Below, in pieces: positions 36,061-49,800 of a DNA stretch of 64,000 nucleotides (position 1 is its first letter; every line of letters begins with the position of its first letter). The translations under genes and the position numbers were made by a program. Origin of the DNA: Acanthaster planci (taxonomy: Eukaryota; Echinodermata; Asteroidea; Valvatida; Acanthasteridae); the NCBI RefSeq assembly GCF_001949145.1, contig NW_019091529.1:839214-903213 (forward strand), written 5' to 3'. The notes below the pieces were generated by a model that had not been told where the DNA came from, ran no database searches, and saw only the letters and a program-made list of their open reading frames with translations.

Positions 36061-36944
36061 AGGCAAAAATCTGAAATTAACTTTGGTTTGTTCAGACACT
36101 GATCCCAAATCATGAAAGGAAGACAATTTGAGACCTAACATAATATTTACTCTTTGAAATGACAACATAAATGTGGTACAATTTCAGTTGGTGATTCCTA
36201 TGTTTTATGGTTATATAGCTCCATTTTGTAAAGGGTAAAGAGGTGATTCCATCCCCCTTCCATCTCTTTCTTTCTGTGTACATGTGGCTGGACTGACCCA
36301 AAGCTGGCACCCGCTTCTGTGGTATTGAAATGATGCCAGCAGTGGGTCATCAATGGTCCAGGGCTGGCACAGCTGAGCCAACCCTTGCCGGATCATCCCA
36401 ACTCTGGGCAAGGCCTGGACTAACAGTTTGGTGTTTGCTGGGACGGACAGTTGTGTGGAATATTGTCATACTTGTGGGTTGTACCCGTTTGTTCCATTCT
36501 CTGATTGTGCCCTCCAGTGCATATACAAATTTCCCTGTGGACAAGAAAGTGTTGATTATTGTTAATTCTATCATTAAGTTACTTCCTGGGCTCGAATTTC
36601 AACTTTTTTGGGTGCTGCCATTTTTGCCTCAAGAAATAGGACATGTGAAGGGGCACCGTGGCCAATAACGGGCAACAAGACCTAACTTTCTACAAAGCAA
36701 AGGCTCAAAGGCCAAGGTGTAAATATTTTTCAAATTCAGAAGTTTATAAGTTCAGAAATTGGAAAAATGAAACATTTTGATTTGTGTGTTTGAGCAAAGA
36801 CTAAGGCCTCTATTAGGGTCTAAGATAAAATCCATATTGCAAAGTAGACAATCCTTAAAGTTCAACCCAGTCAATCAAGGGTTGATTTTTTGTCAAGATT
36901 TTTCCTCGCACCTAAGTAGGAGTCAAACAAATGGCGTCTCATCA
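36061..36944. other. Intron sequence, no gene seen
   Basis: The possible SINE tail ends somewhere before 36110. No other feature recognised. Confidence 0.4.
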
Positions 36945-37449
36945 TTAACCACTACCTGCCGGGGACTCCTAAATCGGAGCCGTATGGTTTATATGTGTAG
37001 CCGAGGTCTCTGAACTCGGACAAAGGAAACAGGGCCCTGTAACAAAAGACCGTACTCTGAACAAAAGACCAGGCTGCTGGGCATTACCAGCATTTCTCAC
37101 TCTCAAAAGTGGTGATAATCCAGCGTTGTTTTGAAACCATATACCAGGGTTTGGGGCATTGAGAGCAAGCGGATTACCACCGGGGACAAAAGCGCTCCAC
37201 CACTGCAGCGATGAGCCACACAGCACCGCTGCACGCTAATCTGGCCCCTATTGAAAAGAGGTCAGCAGTGCACTGAGCCAGGTTCGTGAACAAAAGACAG
37301 TATATAACACCACACAATCTGGGCTCTNGCTACAAATGACTGTTAAATGAAATGATGAATTGTTGAAGGATTTTGAAAACGGAAAAAATGATAGTCATGC
37401 CAGCCCAGCATCATCAACATTGAAAAATGCCCCGGCACGAAGTGGTTAA
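36945..37449 (+). mobile_element. TTAA-MITE family 1, copy 6
   Basis: A 505-bp element with TTAA at 36945-36948 and 37446-37449. The left end is CCACTACCTGCCGGGG; the right end is CCCCGGCACGAAGTGG. It carries one undetermined base at 37328 and appears shortened there relative to copy 4. Confidence 0.9.
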
Positions 37450-39800
37450 TCTGAAACCATAAAACAGATACATCCTCACCAAGAAATTCCACATAAATGT
37501 GTCCACAGGTTCCTGTGCTTCATAATACAAAAGGAAGACATACAAAACACTAAGCTCTTCCATAAGGTCTGTTTACTTTGCCCAGAGTTTCACCCGGTTG
37601 CGAAGGAAGACATGCGAACTCCAAGCTCTTCCACGTGGTCTGTTTACTTTGCCCAGAGTCTCACCCGGGTTGCAAAGACTGTCACCACCCGTCCATGACA
37701 GCTGCTAATCATGATCTCCCAGTACTTAGGTGACTGGCTGACTGTCGGATGGTGCAAAGGCCTTACAGTCAGCCCACCTTATCTGCGACCTTACTAACCA
37801 CTCCACCTTGATAATTAAAACCAAAAAAGCTGGAAGCTGGTACCATGCCAGTTCCTAACTAACCTTGGGGACATTATCAACTTCTGCAAATGCAGCATTA
37901 CCCCAATGTCCTGACAAGTTGCCTATCTACAGAAGTGCCCATCTCACTTCAGTCCACTCAATTGCGTCCAGCTTTTGCCTAGCTCCACCTCCTCAGACTG
38001 AGGGCCAGTGTGGTGGATTTAGTACTGTGGTGCAGGCTTCGTATGAGTCTACTGCAACTCCACCTGCTTTCTTTCCAGCCTAAGTCAAAGACCATTGAAT
38101 GTCCAGTCTTTGAGTAAAAAAAATTACCTAAACAATGAATACAGTCTGCTGGCTAAACCTGAGATACTGATAAAAATCGCATCCTCGCTTGAATGAAGCC
38201 ACCCTTCCCCTACGTCAGGTTTCAGGGAACTGGGATGCCTACAAGCAATAAAACCTCCCACTGCCCAGGAACTTCAAGCGATTTTCAACGCCCTGCCACT
38301 TTTCCTCATATGCATCAAAGAGTTTGGTCTGCCTAAACAATTCAATGGTAATGGCTAATGCCTACTGACAAGGTTACATGCATTTTTCCCCCGGTTAGGT
38401 ATCCTGACATGGAAACCTTACACTGGATAAAAGACCATGTGATCAACATATCGCCAGACCGGATATGATAGCGGTCATGCTGTCTCACAACAACTGATTG
38501 GACTCTGCTCCCTGGCATAGTCAGGGCACTCTTCGTTATGTTATGAGAACTCCATCGAGCTCTTCTCATTTGCAGACAAGACCTAGCTCTTGGTGTTTTC
38601 CACCAGAGCACCACATCTGTGGGCATCTCTGGTTCTCCCCGAGATAGAGCACAAATGCTGCTGGACATTACTAATCAGCCCTGGTTCCCAGATAGAACAC
38701 ACTTTTCGCTCACCAGCCATCCATCCTCCTAATCAGACTGGACTTCCTCTTAGCCCAAGTCAGGGATCTTACTGAAAAGGGACACCTGTGGTCCTCCATT
38801 TACAGTATTGGATATTGTCCAATGAGCATTTTCTGAGCATGATTTTCTGATGATGCTGCGCCATGTTCGCATGGGTACAGTGCTTCTCTGGCTGTTGGTC
38901 ATCCGACCGCTATAGCAGATTTTGTCATCTACTTATTTTACCCTGTGTACATGGACTGCTTCTACAGATGAGCCTTGGCCACGATATTTGTCGTCTTCAG
39001 AAACAACTCCATCTGTGATGTCATTGCCCTCTGTCATCTCCTGCATTCTATGTCCAATGAATGTCCTCGCACCAAGCAGCTACTTGTGTCTGGGGGCCTA
39101 AGCAAAATCCTCCACTTGCTTACTGTTTCCCCTTTTGTTTGAACCCCTCACTGATGTCTCCCTATGGCATGCCAGCACCAACCCAGCCTTCCTCCTGGCT
39201 TTGGGTGCCTCCAGAGGAGACAGTATACTGCAAGCTCAATGTGTTTGCCGAAGCTCACTCTTGCTGGTAGCTGCATAATTTGAGCCTCGTCCTGTCCATC
39301 AGCTTTCTGGCAAGAAGTTCTACCTCCTCATTGAGCTGCCAGATATATTTGTGCTCTCAATTGCCTCACACACCGGAGGCATTATGGACAAACTCTGGTG
39401 CCTAGTCCACATACTGAACTAGTAAAGCAAAGCACTGGATGGGGACTGGCACCCAATGATTCCTTTCTACCACAAGGCTCCGTCACCCAGCAGCAAGAGA
39501 CTCCATCACCTGCAGGATGTTGTTGGCCATCTCATTCGCCAACCACGTGGCCTAGGAAATCAATCTCATTAAATCCAATGAAACACTTTCAGGGACGGGC
39601 TGTCAAAGAACATTCATCAATGCCTCAACATGTCCTTCCCACGTACCTGTATAGATCCAGATGCCATCAATAAAGTTAACTACATTAGACAGACCGAGGA
39701 GTAACTTTTGTATCATCCTACTGAACATTTAAAAGAGCACTTATAGTATATACTAGCTCCTGAGGTCTTACAATACACTGGAAATTGTCACAGCCTGCCT
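37450..39800 (+). mobile_element. DIRS-type retrotransposon relic, heavily decayed
   Basis: A 72-bp tandem duplication (37531-37680) opens the block. Degenerate coding pieces follow. The clearest is near 39130-39260: FEPLTDVSLWHAST followed by FLLALGASRGDS, matching the tyrosine-recombinase motif (FEPL...LR...LKTAFLLALASARR.SE) of DIRS elements. GC content and codon-like texture differ from the surrounding intron. Terminal repeats were not found. Confidence 0.6.
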
Positions 39801-40655
39801 TTTTCCTCAAAATTGGGGCAGCAAATCGCTCACCAAACTTATGGCTACAGCCAACACTGAATTTCCAATCCACATCAACACATTAACAAGGCTCTGTAAA
39901 ATTCTACTGGCTTCAGAGATATCGCTCGAACTTGTGCTACCGCACCACAGGCCTGTCAGTCTTTGCCACACAGAACCACTCCCCAGTACATGTATATAAG
40001 GCTACTACTGTTAAACAAAGCCTCAGTGAGGAAATACTATAAAACACTATTCAGGTCCCCATGCGGGTGTGAACTATAGAGGACCACACCTTACTTTGCA
40101 TTAAAGAACATATAGGGAAATTGGGCCCACTTGGCTACATTCAGTTTGGGTCTCTAAATTAACCAAATAGTTGGCCTAAAATATCACTGACTTGTTACAT
40201 AGTGTTTAATGAAATGCATCCTAGAACCAGTCATAGCTATGATAGATTGTACTGTTACGATTCATCATGGGTCAATGATAGATCATGAGTTACAATATAT
40301 TTAGTGAAATCCACTCCTGGACAGGTTGTAATATTCTTTAGTAATTTTTTTCCCTCTTAAAAATCACAATGAAACATTTGAAGATTGTGTGAAATGTGAT
40401 TGTTTCTTTACCTTTCTTCACAGACTTCAACAATATGTGTATTGGGGTGGTTCTTGTGCATTTGCCCTGATACTCACTTAATTCACAATGTTATTGTCCC
40501 CAGACACATACACATTTTTCACATCACTGTACATTTTATTCATCTTTGGTAGCTTTTCACAACTGAAAGAAATGCCGTGCTTGCTTTACATTAATGAATG
40601 GCCAGATTTAAGACTTCAAAATTATGAATTTGATATTGTTCCATTGGTATTGCAG
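39801..40655. other. Intron sequence before the MBD exon
   Basis: No gene seen. It ends GGTATTGCAG. Confidence 0.5.
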
Positions 40656-40840
40656 TTTCCCATCAGTGCAGTCAACGGTGTGTGCTTGGTTTAATACCAG
40701 ACGAAAAACGGAAGCAGAAAATAAGAAAGCAAAACCCTCTTCATGTTCCTAGTATGTATGGTTGGGTGCGACGTCAAGCAAAGCAGAGAGGTACTGGTAG
40801 AAGACACGTCATCTATCGTGCGCCTTGTGGTCGTAGTTTG
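40656..40840 (+). CDS. SETDB1: SETDB1 exon: MBD, main part
   Basis: SHQCSQRCVLGLIPDE leads into NPLHVPSMYGWVRRQAK, then RRHVIYRAPCGRSL. This is the methyl-CpG-binding-like fold of SETDB proteins, with the diagnostic NPL.VP...G..R, VIY..PCG and preceding HxC...C. Acceptor TATTGCAG, donor TTG|GTAAGT, 61 codons plus two leading bases. An ATG-less open frame around it is read-through. Confidence 0.94.
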
Positions 40841-43800
40841 GTAAGTAATACAGTTACTGCTAGCTGAATTGATCAAAGTTGCGAATTTGTCAAATTTTAG
40901 CTTGGATGAAAAGGAAAGTGAAAATTCCAACATTATCTTTTGAACATCAGTTTTTCCTTTCTCATTATCTCTTGAACCTTTTAAAGGCCGATAATTTTGG
41001 CTGTTTTGATCCGTTCACAACCTAGCACCAGTATTAGTTTATGTTTAATTTGCATTTTTAAAGGCATTTTCTACTTGGGAAATGAGCATGTGCCCTGATG
41101 TTCACAGAACATTTATGGGCTGTTACACACTACAGGTATATGCATTTGACTTTTTGAAAATTGCATCCAAGTATCTCAAGCAGCATTTGATTTTCTCTTC
41201 TCCCAGAGAACCATCTCTGAAGTTGACCGTTACCGTAAGTACAGTACACCTGCAATGCCCTTTGCACTGATAAATATATACATGTATATAGGACCAGTTT
41301 GGTATACACAGCTGACAAACTGGAATTTTCAGGAATGTACTCCTCTCTTTTGTAAGTGTTTGTAGTTTGTAGTCATATTCTTTAATTAAAAAGAAACAAA
41401 CGTCCAGTGGAAGAGTTGTTTACGGTTGTTGGTTGCTTTCAACATTTTTTTTTATATCAAAAAGTGTTGAAGCAGCAGCGATGTGATTTCTCTATTTTTT
41501 CCAAATTCTTTTGTAATGTACTCTGGATAGAAAATGGGTTGTTTGGTTATATGCTAAATATCTCTGGTGCATGATTAACATGGTGCCAGAGAAAATGTTT
41601 TGCAAAATGTATATACAATATAACAATGGATTGGACCTGTAACAAGTCTAATAAACAGAAGTTTCAAGTACCTGATGGAAATGAATGCAATGCATACAGT
41701 GGAATACTGATAGATTTGACTAAACATGTTTCTCCATGAAGTGTCCACCTTATGGATGTATTGAAGTTGTCTCGTGCACATGTATGGCTGAGTCAGCATA
41801 TCAGACTCAGTTTTTACAAGGGGACACAGAGACAAAGGAATTGGATTGAAATCCATTTGAATTGGTTTGAAGAAAGTGTGGAGTTTTTAAGTTGCAGTGT
41901 CTCAGTGTCTTAAAAATGTTAAAGATGAAAAAGTTTTGTTAACCACTTGTGATGATACTTCCAGTTCTGGTTTATGTGCGTGGCTGGTGGAAAAGTACTG
42001 AGAAACAAAGGTGTTGCAAACTAGAGACATTTTCCAGTGATGTTCTCTTCAAAGGCCATCAGGCCACTTACTTGCTGCCGGGTGCTTTGAAAAATGCAGT
42101 GCACCCATACAGGTTATTTTCAAGATTTTCAGTTTTCAAAGCTTTTGTCCCCAGTGGTAATCTGCTCGCGCTGAATGCCACAAATAGTGGTATTATCTTT
42201 CAAAACATGGACGGATTTCCCCGATATTGACAACAGAAAAAATGTTGGCCCTTCCCCAGCAGCTCAGTCTTTTGTGCCAAGCACAGTCTTTTGTTACAAA
42301 ACCCAGCTCTTTTGTCCCGGTTTCAGGCTCCCCGGCTTCGTGTATAAAGCCTAGGTGCTCGAAACAGGTCCCCCGGCAGCAAGTGGTTAATATAGAAAAG
42401 CAAGGGTAATATTGATTGGATTTACTGCATGATATTTGTTACATATACTTAAAGTGAATTAGAATGATAAATCTTTGAATCTCGAAACCTAGATGCTGAA
42501 AAGAAATCATTGTTAACAAATGCGAATGGACATAACTGAAACATTCAGTACACTTTAATTAGTTGAATGAAAACAGAATGGCATTGTCTTACAGTGAAAA
42601 CCAACTCAATTTCAGAACATTTGTCAAAGTTCACTTGGAATCAAATAAACATTACATCCAACTTATTTGTTGCTGGAGCCCAGACTATGCAGGCTTCATT
42701 CTTCGTGCTTACAATTAATTTGTCTGCAATAGCAACTCACATTCCTGGTTCACTGCCGAGGCTAAGGCCAAAGCTTGACCATCAAGGCTCGGGTCAAGGC
42801 CCTGAAAAAACACTGCGATGAAATAAGATCCATTCTTACAAAATTGTTGGTACCTAAATAAGATGATCAGAATTTGTGGATTTTTTTTCAAAAATGATAT
42901 GGAACAAATGTGTTCCATTTTGTAGAACTCTGAATTTCAAGGGATCATGTTGCCCCCTGTTTGGCTGAGTTTAACTCAGATGGTTTTTTTTCTCAATCTT
43001 GACAGTTCTCTCATAAGCAACTACACAATTGAAGAATAATGTAAAGAATTGGTTGCTTTTTTCAATTTTTTTTCTACATTAGAATTTTTATTTTTTAGAG
43101 TTACTTGTAAATGTCCTATATGCAGTTCTGAGTGCAGATGTGGACACATTCTCTTGTGCTTTGAGGGTCCAACTCTTTAAGGCCTCATTGGCTTTAGCTG
43201 TGAATGACTGAACCTTTGCTCCTTAACTTGCTTTAAATTGAAAAAGTTGTTATAATTGACTCTTATATCATTTTCATATAGTTACAGAAACCAAGATGGA
43301 GGAGATTTGTGTAGATGCATTCACCTTTGATCCGTTTGTTTACACCGAATTGTGTAAATATCGCATTAGCCAACGGCCTTTCCTTCAGATCAATGATATT
43401 TCCAAGGGTGCTGAACCAGTGCCTGTATCGGTATGTCTGCTGCTTACATTCAGTCCTTGTTTTCAATTAAAAGATTAGACTCTCACTTCATTATTCCTTA
43501 TACACGTACATGTATGTTCCTACTGGAATACACCATTCTACATTTTCTTCTTTCAATTTTAGTTTAAAGTAAATTTGTATACTCTCAATCTAATGGTTGT
43601 ATTTTAGGTATCAATTCATTATGGGATAACTTGCCTGTGTTTCGGCAAATATAATTTTTAGAACTGTTGTCTGATCATTATACTTTGTTAGTGGGTTCAC
43701 AACCCTTCTGTATAAACATGCATTATGCACAAAGTTGTCCAATTAGTTGTTGATACTTGATATATTTGTGTACTGTAGCAGTGGATGTAGAGGGCATGTT

Positions 43801-46800
43801 TGATATATCATGATATTCGTCATGTTCCAGTTGGTAAATGAAATAGATAATGAGCAGCCGCCAGATGTCCGGTACATAGCTCATCGCCAGCCAGAAAAAG
43901 GATCTGTGATTATAACTGATCCAGAATTTCTCATTTGCTGCGACTGCACTGATAACTGCAAGGCAAGTTGAATTGGCTTATCTGTATGCCTTTTGTATCA
44001 AGAATGAACTGATATTCACTATGACATTAGTCTGTCATCATTGTTGAGATAATGATAGTGGATTTCACAACGCTGCTCTAATGAAGAGAATGAAAACGTC
44101 TTTTAGTACATGTCATGTACTGTAGATTCCCATTACAGCTCTCCCTGATATAACGTTCTTACCAGTATAGCGCTTTATTTTCATTTCCCCAACTGCACGC
44201 CCATTCACCATGTACATTTTTATGTGGTTATAGCACTCCCATTTACAATGCTTTTCGGAATGTACATGTAACACTCATGATTTTTGGGCCAGAGAACCGT
44301 GTAAAGCATGCAAAATAATTCCACTTACCGCTCTCTCCACCTTGGAAAATCAGTTTCTTTGAAAATCAATGCATTTCAAACTGCATCGCAAGGCCGGTTA
44401 TGTTTGGCCAGCCATCCTGGACACAAGTAGTTTAGCGATCACACCATGATAACACAGGGTGCAGACATGCACTGGGCCATGGTCCCATGGTTACTTGGAA
44501 ACATGGTTATTGGGAAAAATCAGCGATTGGACTGTCCATGAATGGGTATGCAGTAGCAGTCAGGATGTCACGGTGGGTGTAGATGCAGTTATAACACTCA
44601 ATTCTGTTAGGTCCCCTTGAGAGCATTATAACGGGAATCCACTTTTCATATACATGTACATGTACATGTAATTTTACAAACTGGAAGATTTAACGATAAC
44701 ATAATGTTGAATTGCAGCAGGATGTGCACAACAAGGTTTTCATTTTTAAGCGAAATTATGAGGTAAAATAAGTATAGTCCATTTTTCAGTGAAACCCACA
44801 GCAGCTCCAACATGAGATGTGATATATGTTAGCATAACATTTATTTGGCTTCATTTTCAGCAGAAATGTGCTTAAAGCTATTGACTGGTTGACTGATAGA
44901 TCAGTTGATACAATTCTAACTAGCAAAGCCCTGTGAACTTGATCAATCAAACAACCTGACAATATCAGCTGACCTTATTTCCTGAAACTTCATCATTTAT
45001 CCCACCTAAGACCCATAAGACATGACTGCTGATTGGGCATTATTAGTTGCCAAAAATGCTCAGTTATTATACACGTACATGCATATGCTTGTATGCAATA
45101 CAAGCATCTATTCCATGTGTAACATGACAATGAAGATGGCAGGAATGCTGCAGTTCGGTTTGAAAGGTAAAAATATTGAACTTGTAAGGGTACCATATCA
45201 AAACACTGCTCTGCATCAATAGCAGTTACATGACTCTCTTTGACTTATATCTTCATTTCAAAAACATGGTTACTGAAGAATTGATGGGTCTTTGAAGTAC
45301 AATTTCTACGTGGAATTATAGCAAATAACTATGGACGTGGCATATTGCTGCCAAGTATTGCTGCTAAGAAAAGAGTAGGTGTGTAAATAGAAGAGCAGCA
45401 TTGATAATAGCTCATGGAATATTCAGATAATCTTCAATCATTATAAAACATTTCTTTCGCCTGTTCTACCAATATTCAAAGACACCTCACAGTTGATTAC
45501 AAAAAACAAACGTGTGTCTTTGAACTTTATTGCCTCTTTTTCAGTTTTTAGGCTTAACTTTTTATGTATAGACTAATGTCGGGTTACAATTTCAACAGGA
45601 TAATACAAAGTGTGCTTGCAGAATGCTGACCCAGAAAAGTGCAGAGGATTTTCCTGAACTTATTAAGAATTCCAGTGAGACCGGCTACAAGTTTAGACGT
45701 CTTTATTCAATGGTGCCAACTGGGTAAGCAGCTAGATAGGTGTCTTAGATGTTCTTGGATAAGGATGTGTGATTTTATTTGACATTAACAAATAAATGCT
45801 ACATATGAAAATGCTGATGCCCTGCATCTACTGCCTGCAACCTACACAGATTACCAATACCTATGCATTATTTCCTTGTCCATTACTTCCATTCACTAAA
45901 ATTTTCGATCACCAATAGTGCGCCCCCACTCACTAGCCCCCCCCATGAAGGAGTTGGCAATATTCATCCTCTTTTTCTCAGTGCCATTATGTTGTGGAAT
46001 GTCTTGTTCCAGCTCCAAATTTTTGGGATTTTTTTCCTTCACTGATGTGTGTTTTGGTGTTAATTCTCTATCACCTTGTTTGTTTATTGGTTCTGACTCT
46101 CGTGAGCAATAAGATTGTTCCTTTTTCATTTTATTTCTGGATATTTTACTGTTTCCTTTTTAGTCTTGCACAGGTGTTAGACTGACCTTGTATTGACCTT
46201 TTTCAGAGTTTGCCAGGTGGCGCTATTGCTTTGGATAAATATATTTCTGTTACTTCAGAATAAATATTAAGTATGTGTGTTTGTTTATTCTGCTTGTTTG
46301 TTTATATTCTATGATTCGCCCCAGTTGTGGCATTCTTGTTTATAATTTGATTAGTTTTTAGAGAGCAGTTGCTTAGTTATTATACGGATATTTGCTTGTT
46401 GATTGTTCATATAGCCGGGTATTTCGGCATTTCTGGTTTCTTTAAATGTGTAATATTTGCTTGTGGATTTTTCATAATTGCCCAATATTTCGGCATCTCT
46501 GGCTTTTCCGATTTCTCTCTGTGTATTCTGTATTTTAGACGATCAAAAACCTGAAGGAAGTTCGAGTTAGTCTTCACCCCGCTTCGAGATATTTGCCCGG
46601 TTGTGGGCCAGGGATCACTTAATTAGTAAGGACAGTGGTGCATTGGTTTTGGTCCTTGCTAAGCTAGGAAATAGGACAGTGGGTGGTTAACTATTCCCTT
46701 CCGTTGGCCGGTCCGGGATACAGCTGTGCCATACCCTTATTTGCTTCAGTACTGTACTGTCGAGCACAAGAGTTTGCTCTTTGAGCATCAAGTGATATTT

Positions 46801-49800
46801 GCGAACTCATAGCGGCGGTACTGGTGTAGTATTTGGTACTTACCATGTGCGGCCACAGGCCCTGAGATCCGGTATTAAACTCCATTCTGATCCCGCTCCA
46901 CAACTGCCTTCATGAGTGAAGTTGAGTCCGCCACTCGAGGGGCCGCTCGGGCAACTCGAAACTCGGCACAACGAAACAGACCTCAATGTGCCGATTGGCG
47001 TTATATAGAGCATAGCCTTCATCGAGCTTCAAGCATCACTGGCCCCTATGCTTCACTACTGCCTTCGGGAGCGTAGCTGAGTTTGCCATTTGCGGGGCTG
47101 CTCGGGCAGCTCAAAGCTCGCACACCATAAGGCGAGGCGTCAAAAATGTTTTAAGCATTCGCCTGCGTGCAAACAGCAGGAACGCAACTGTCATTGTTAA
47201 TCCACCCGTCTGACGTGTGCGAACGGCCCACGTTCTGCCCACATTCCTAGTAACAATAGCGCATTCATGGAGCCAGGGGATTATGTGTATACAAAGGAGC
47301 CAGGCGAACTACTGTAGAGGGCGACCAGGCAACAGTAAGTATCCAATCTAACAACTGATTGCCCAGTTTTCACTGATCACTGTTCTCAACAGTAGCCAGT
47401 TTGCATTGGGAGCGACAATGCGGTCATCATTCTCCTGGGTGGGATTCTTCAAAACAGTTCCGTAAGTGCATTGCATAATACAGCAAAGTGCGTGCGGTCA
47501 GTCTGCACTGCAGTGGTGTATTGTGTGATTGTGAAATATATATTTACATGCATTTGGATTTCTCAGCAGGATAATTCTTTTTCTTCAAAGATCGATCAGA
47601 AGTACTGTGGAAGAAGCAAAAAAAATGGCAGGCCCGGGAGATATCTTCATTGCGCACTATTCATCTTTAATTTCAGGAAAAGGATGCAAAAGGGCATTTT
47701 ATCACGGGCTGTACAGCCACCAAGTAACTCAGCACACTTCTAAAAATAAAAATCTGGCCAGCGGCCACAAAGCTGGCCTTAGCAGGTCCAAGAGTCTCCT
47801 TGGTAATACTGTTTCTAGGCAACATAGCATAATTCTGACTTGCCGTGAGCGTTGAAAGTGGGGACACTGAGCCCTTGGGGCCTACTCTGTCTTTTGGGCT
47901 TTCAGCCTCCCCCTATTGCAGCCAAGTCTCAATGCTTGCAGTAGCTGTGGGTTTTGAACTCCTCACAGTTGGGTTTTACTGGGCGTGGCCTGCTCAAATG
48001 TGTGGGTTGCTTGTTGGCAAGTGTTTCCTTACCCTTTGTGGTTGGTTGTTTTCTGGCAACGACATCTCACCCAACCACTATGACAAAAAACAAAACAAAA
48101 AAGTGCTCAGGTCCGTTCCAGTTCTGGTAGAGATCTGTCAGCGTCCGGGATTGGGCCCACTCCAACCTATCTGGCCTGTTCTTCATGCAGGGACGCCAAG
48201 CCCTTAGGCTTTCAGCCTCCCTCTATCGCTGATCCCCTTCTGGGAGTCACTGTGCCCGCTTGTTATTCTCTGGCTCTGGTTCAGCGGGACAACTCTCTGG
48301 CTCTTTCTTCCAACCAAGAGGCTTACTGAGCACTCTATGCCTTCAACAATAGAGGTTTGTTGAGAGCCTTGTTCGGAAACCCATACCACATTCACCTTTT
48401 GTTTTACGTTGAAGACGTTTGCAGGGGGGCCATACACATGGACTGACTGTAGGCCAGACAACATTGCAGTTGCACCGTTGCAGACCATTCTTTACCCTTG
48501 TAGGAGGAGGCACTCAAGCAGTCACTATAAGATGGCTAGATACTGGTAGTGTGCCCTCGCCTTCCCACCGTCCAATGGTTTGTTGCTACTTTGCATATGT
48601 ATTGGTAATCTGTGTAGGTTGCAGGCAGTAGACTCTCCCCCACCTAGAGTGGGTTGAGTCTACTGCTGCATACCTACCAGATAACCAATCTCCCTCCCTC
48701 CTCCCCACGTGGCCTCGGCCTACTTTTCCCATCGAAAAGAGGACTAACATGGCTGACACTTTTGCAGGGGGCCAGTGAGTGGGGGCACGCTATTGATGAT
48801 CGAGAATTTAGCGAATGGAAGTAATGGACCAGGAAATAATGCATATGTACTGGCAATCTGGTAGGTATGCTGTAGTAGACTCAACCCACATTAGGTGGTT
48901 GAGATTTTAATTCTTTTGATGACCAGATGATTTTCCAAGTTACCAGTCATAAAAGGAGATGATTTGTCAGCTCCCTGAATTCTACCTTTGAATTATACTG
49001 GCCAGTTTTGACTTTTACAAGGCCTGCATAAGTTGACACGGGTGTTTGAATAAAATGGAATGACATGTAAAGTTGAGCAATGTGATCTGAAAATTCACTA
49101 AGTCCACCTGGTTTAACTACCAGATCGTCACTACAAGCGCATATTTCCCAAGTGCTCTATTGCTATTCGTTAAATATTTTATCGACTGTAGTGCACCCGC
49201 CAGCGGTCCACCCTAGGCGTGGCCACTGCCATGTTTGTCCTTCTTTTTCTCAGTGTGTTTTGCTTATAGACGTGTCTTTCGACCTTCTCACTTTCATCGA
49301 GCGTTCTGTGTCGCTATTAAAGCTGATCTTTATCAAACGTTAAGTATTGTAACGTATCATGCTTTTATACTTAAATCTTTTTGTGTCACTGTTCAATTAC
49401 ATTTTTGTAAAAAGTCACATTTTATGTTTGTCTCTATGACTACTACAACCACATATGGTTTATCCCCGCTCTTGGTGATGTTATTTGTACAGCTTGGCCA
49501 GTAGCTTGCTTCAGCCGAGTCAGTGCCTTTTATATATTTTTACAGGTCCTTCCTGGCCTGATAATATTATTCTCTGGACCAGTAGTCACCCTTATGGTGA
49601 TATTTACTTGTTACAAAACCTCTGGCCTGTACAGTGGAATGCCGCTATACCCAAAACTACTATATCGAGCATTCGGCATTGTCCTTGGCTCCCAATATTT
49701 TGTGCACAAACCTACCAAACACCATGCAGTTATTGCATGCATTGAATGGACACTGGTTTTGCGACTTTACATGATCGATCAAGTGCAGAAGAAAACTGCA

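Noticed and set aside
35820-36168. Minus-strand proteins GGTRTHNLL and GWDSNPQSP
   Set aside because: These are translations of a tRNA-derived SINE, not genes.
41082-41270. Open frame reading VYAFDFLKIASKYL as an MBD continuation
   Set aside because: The strong acceptor at 41206 and the exact RTISEVDRY match show that the real exon is only 41207-41234, in a different frame.
43347-43500. Extension of the 43282 exon to the stop at 43476
   Set aside because: Family sequence ends at PVPVS and resumes at 43831; GTATGT is a good donor.
44640-44680. ACATGT repeats as a regulatory array
   Set aside because: Short runs of this kind occur throughout the window and look like simple sequence.
47845-48207. 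120-residue hydrophobic open frame
   Set aside because: It lies within DIRS element A and matches no protein I recognise; probably a gag-region or chance frame.
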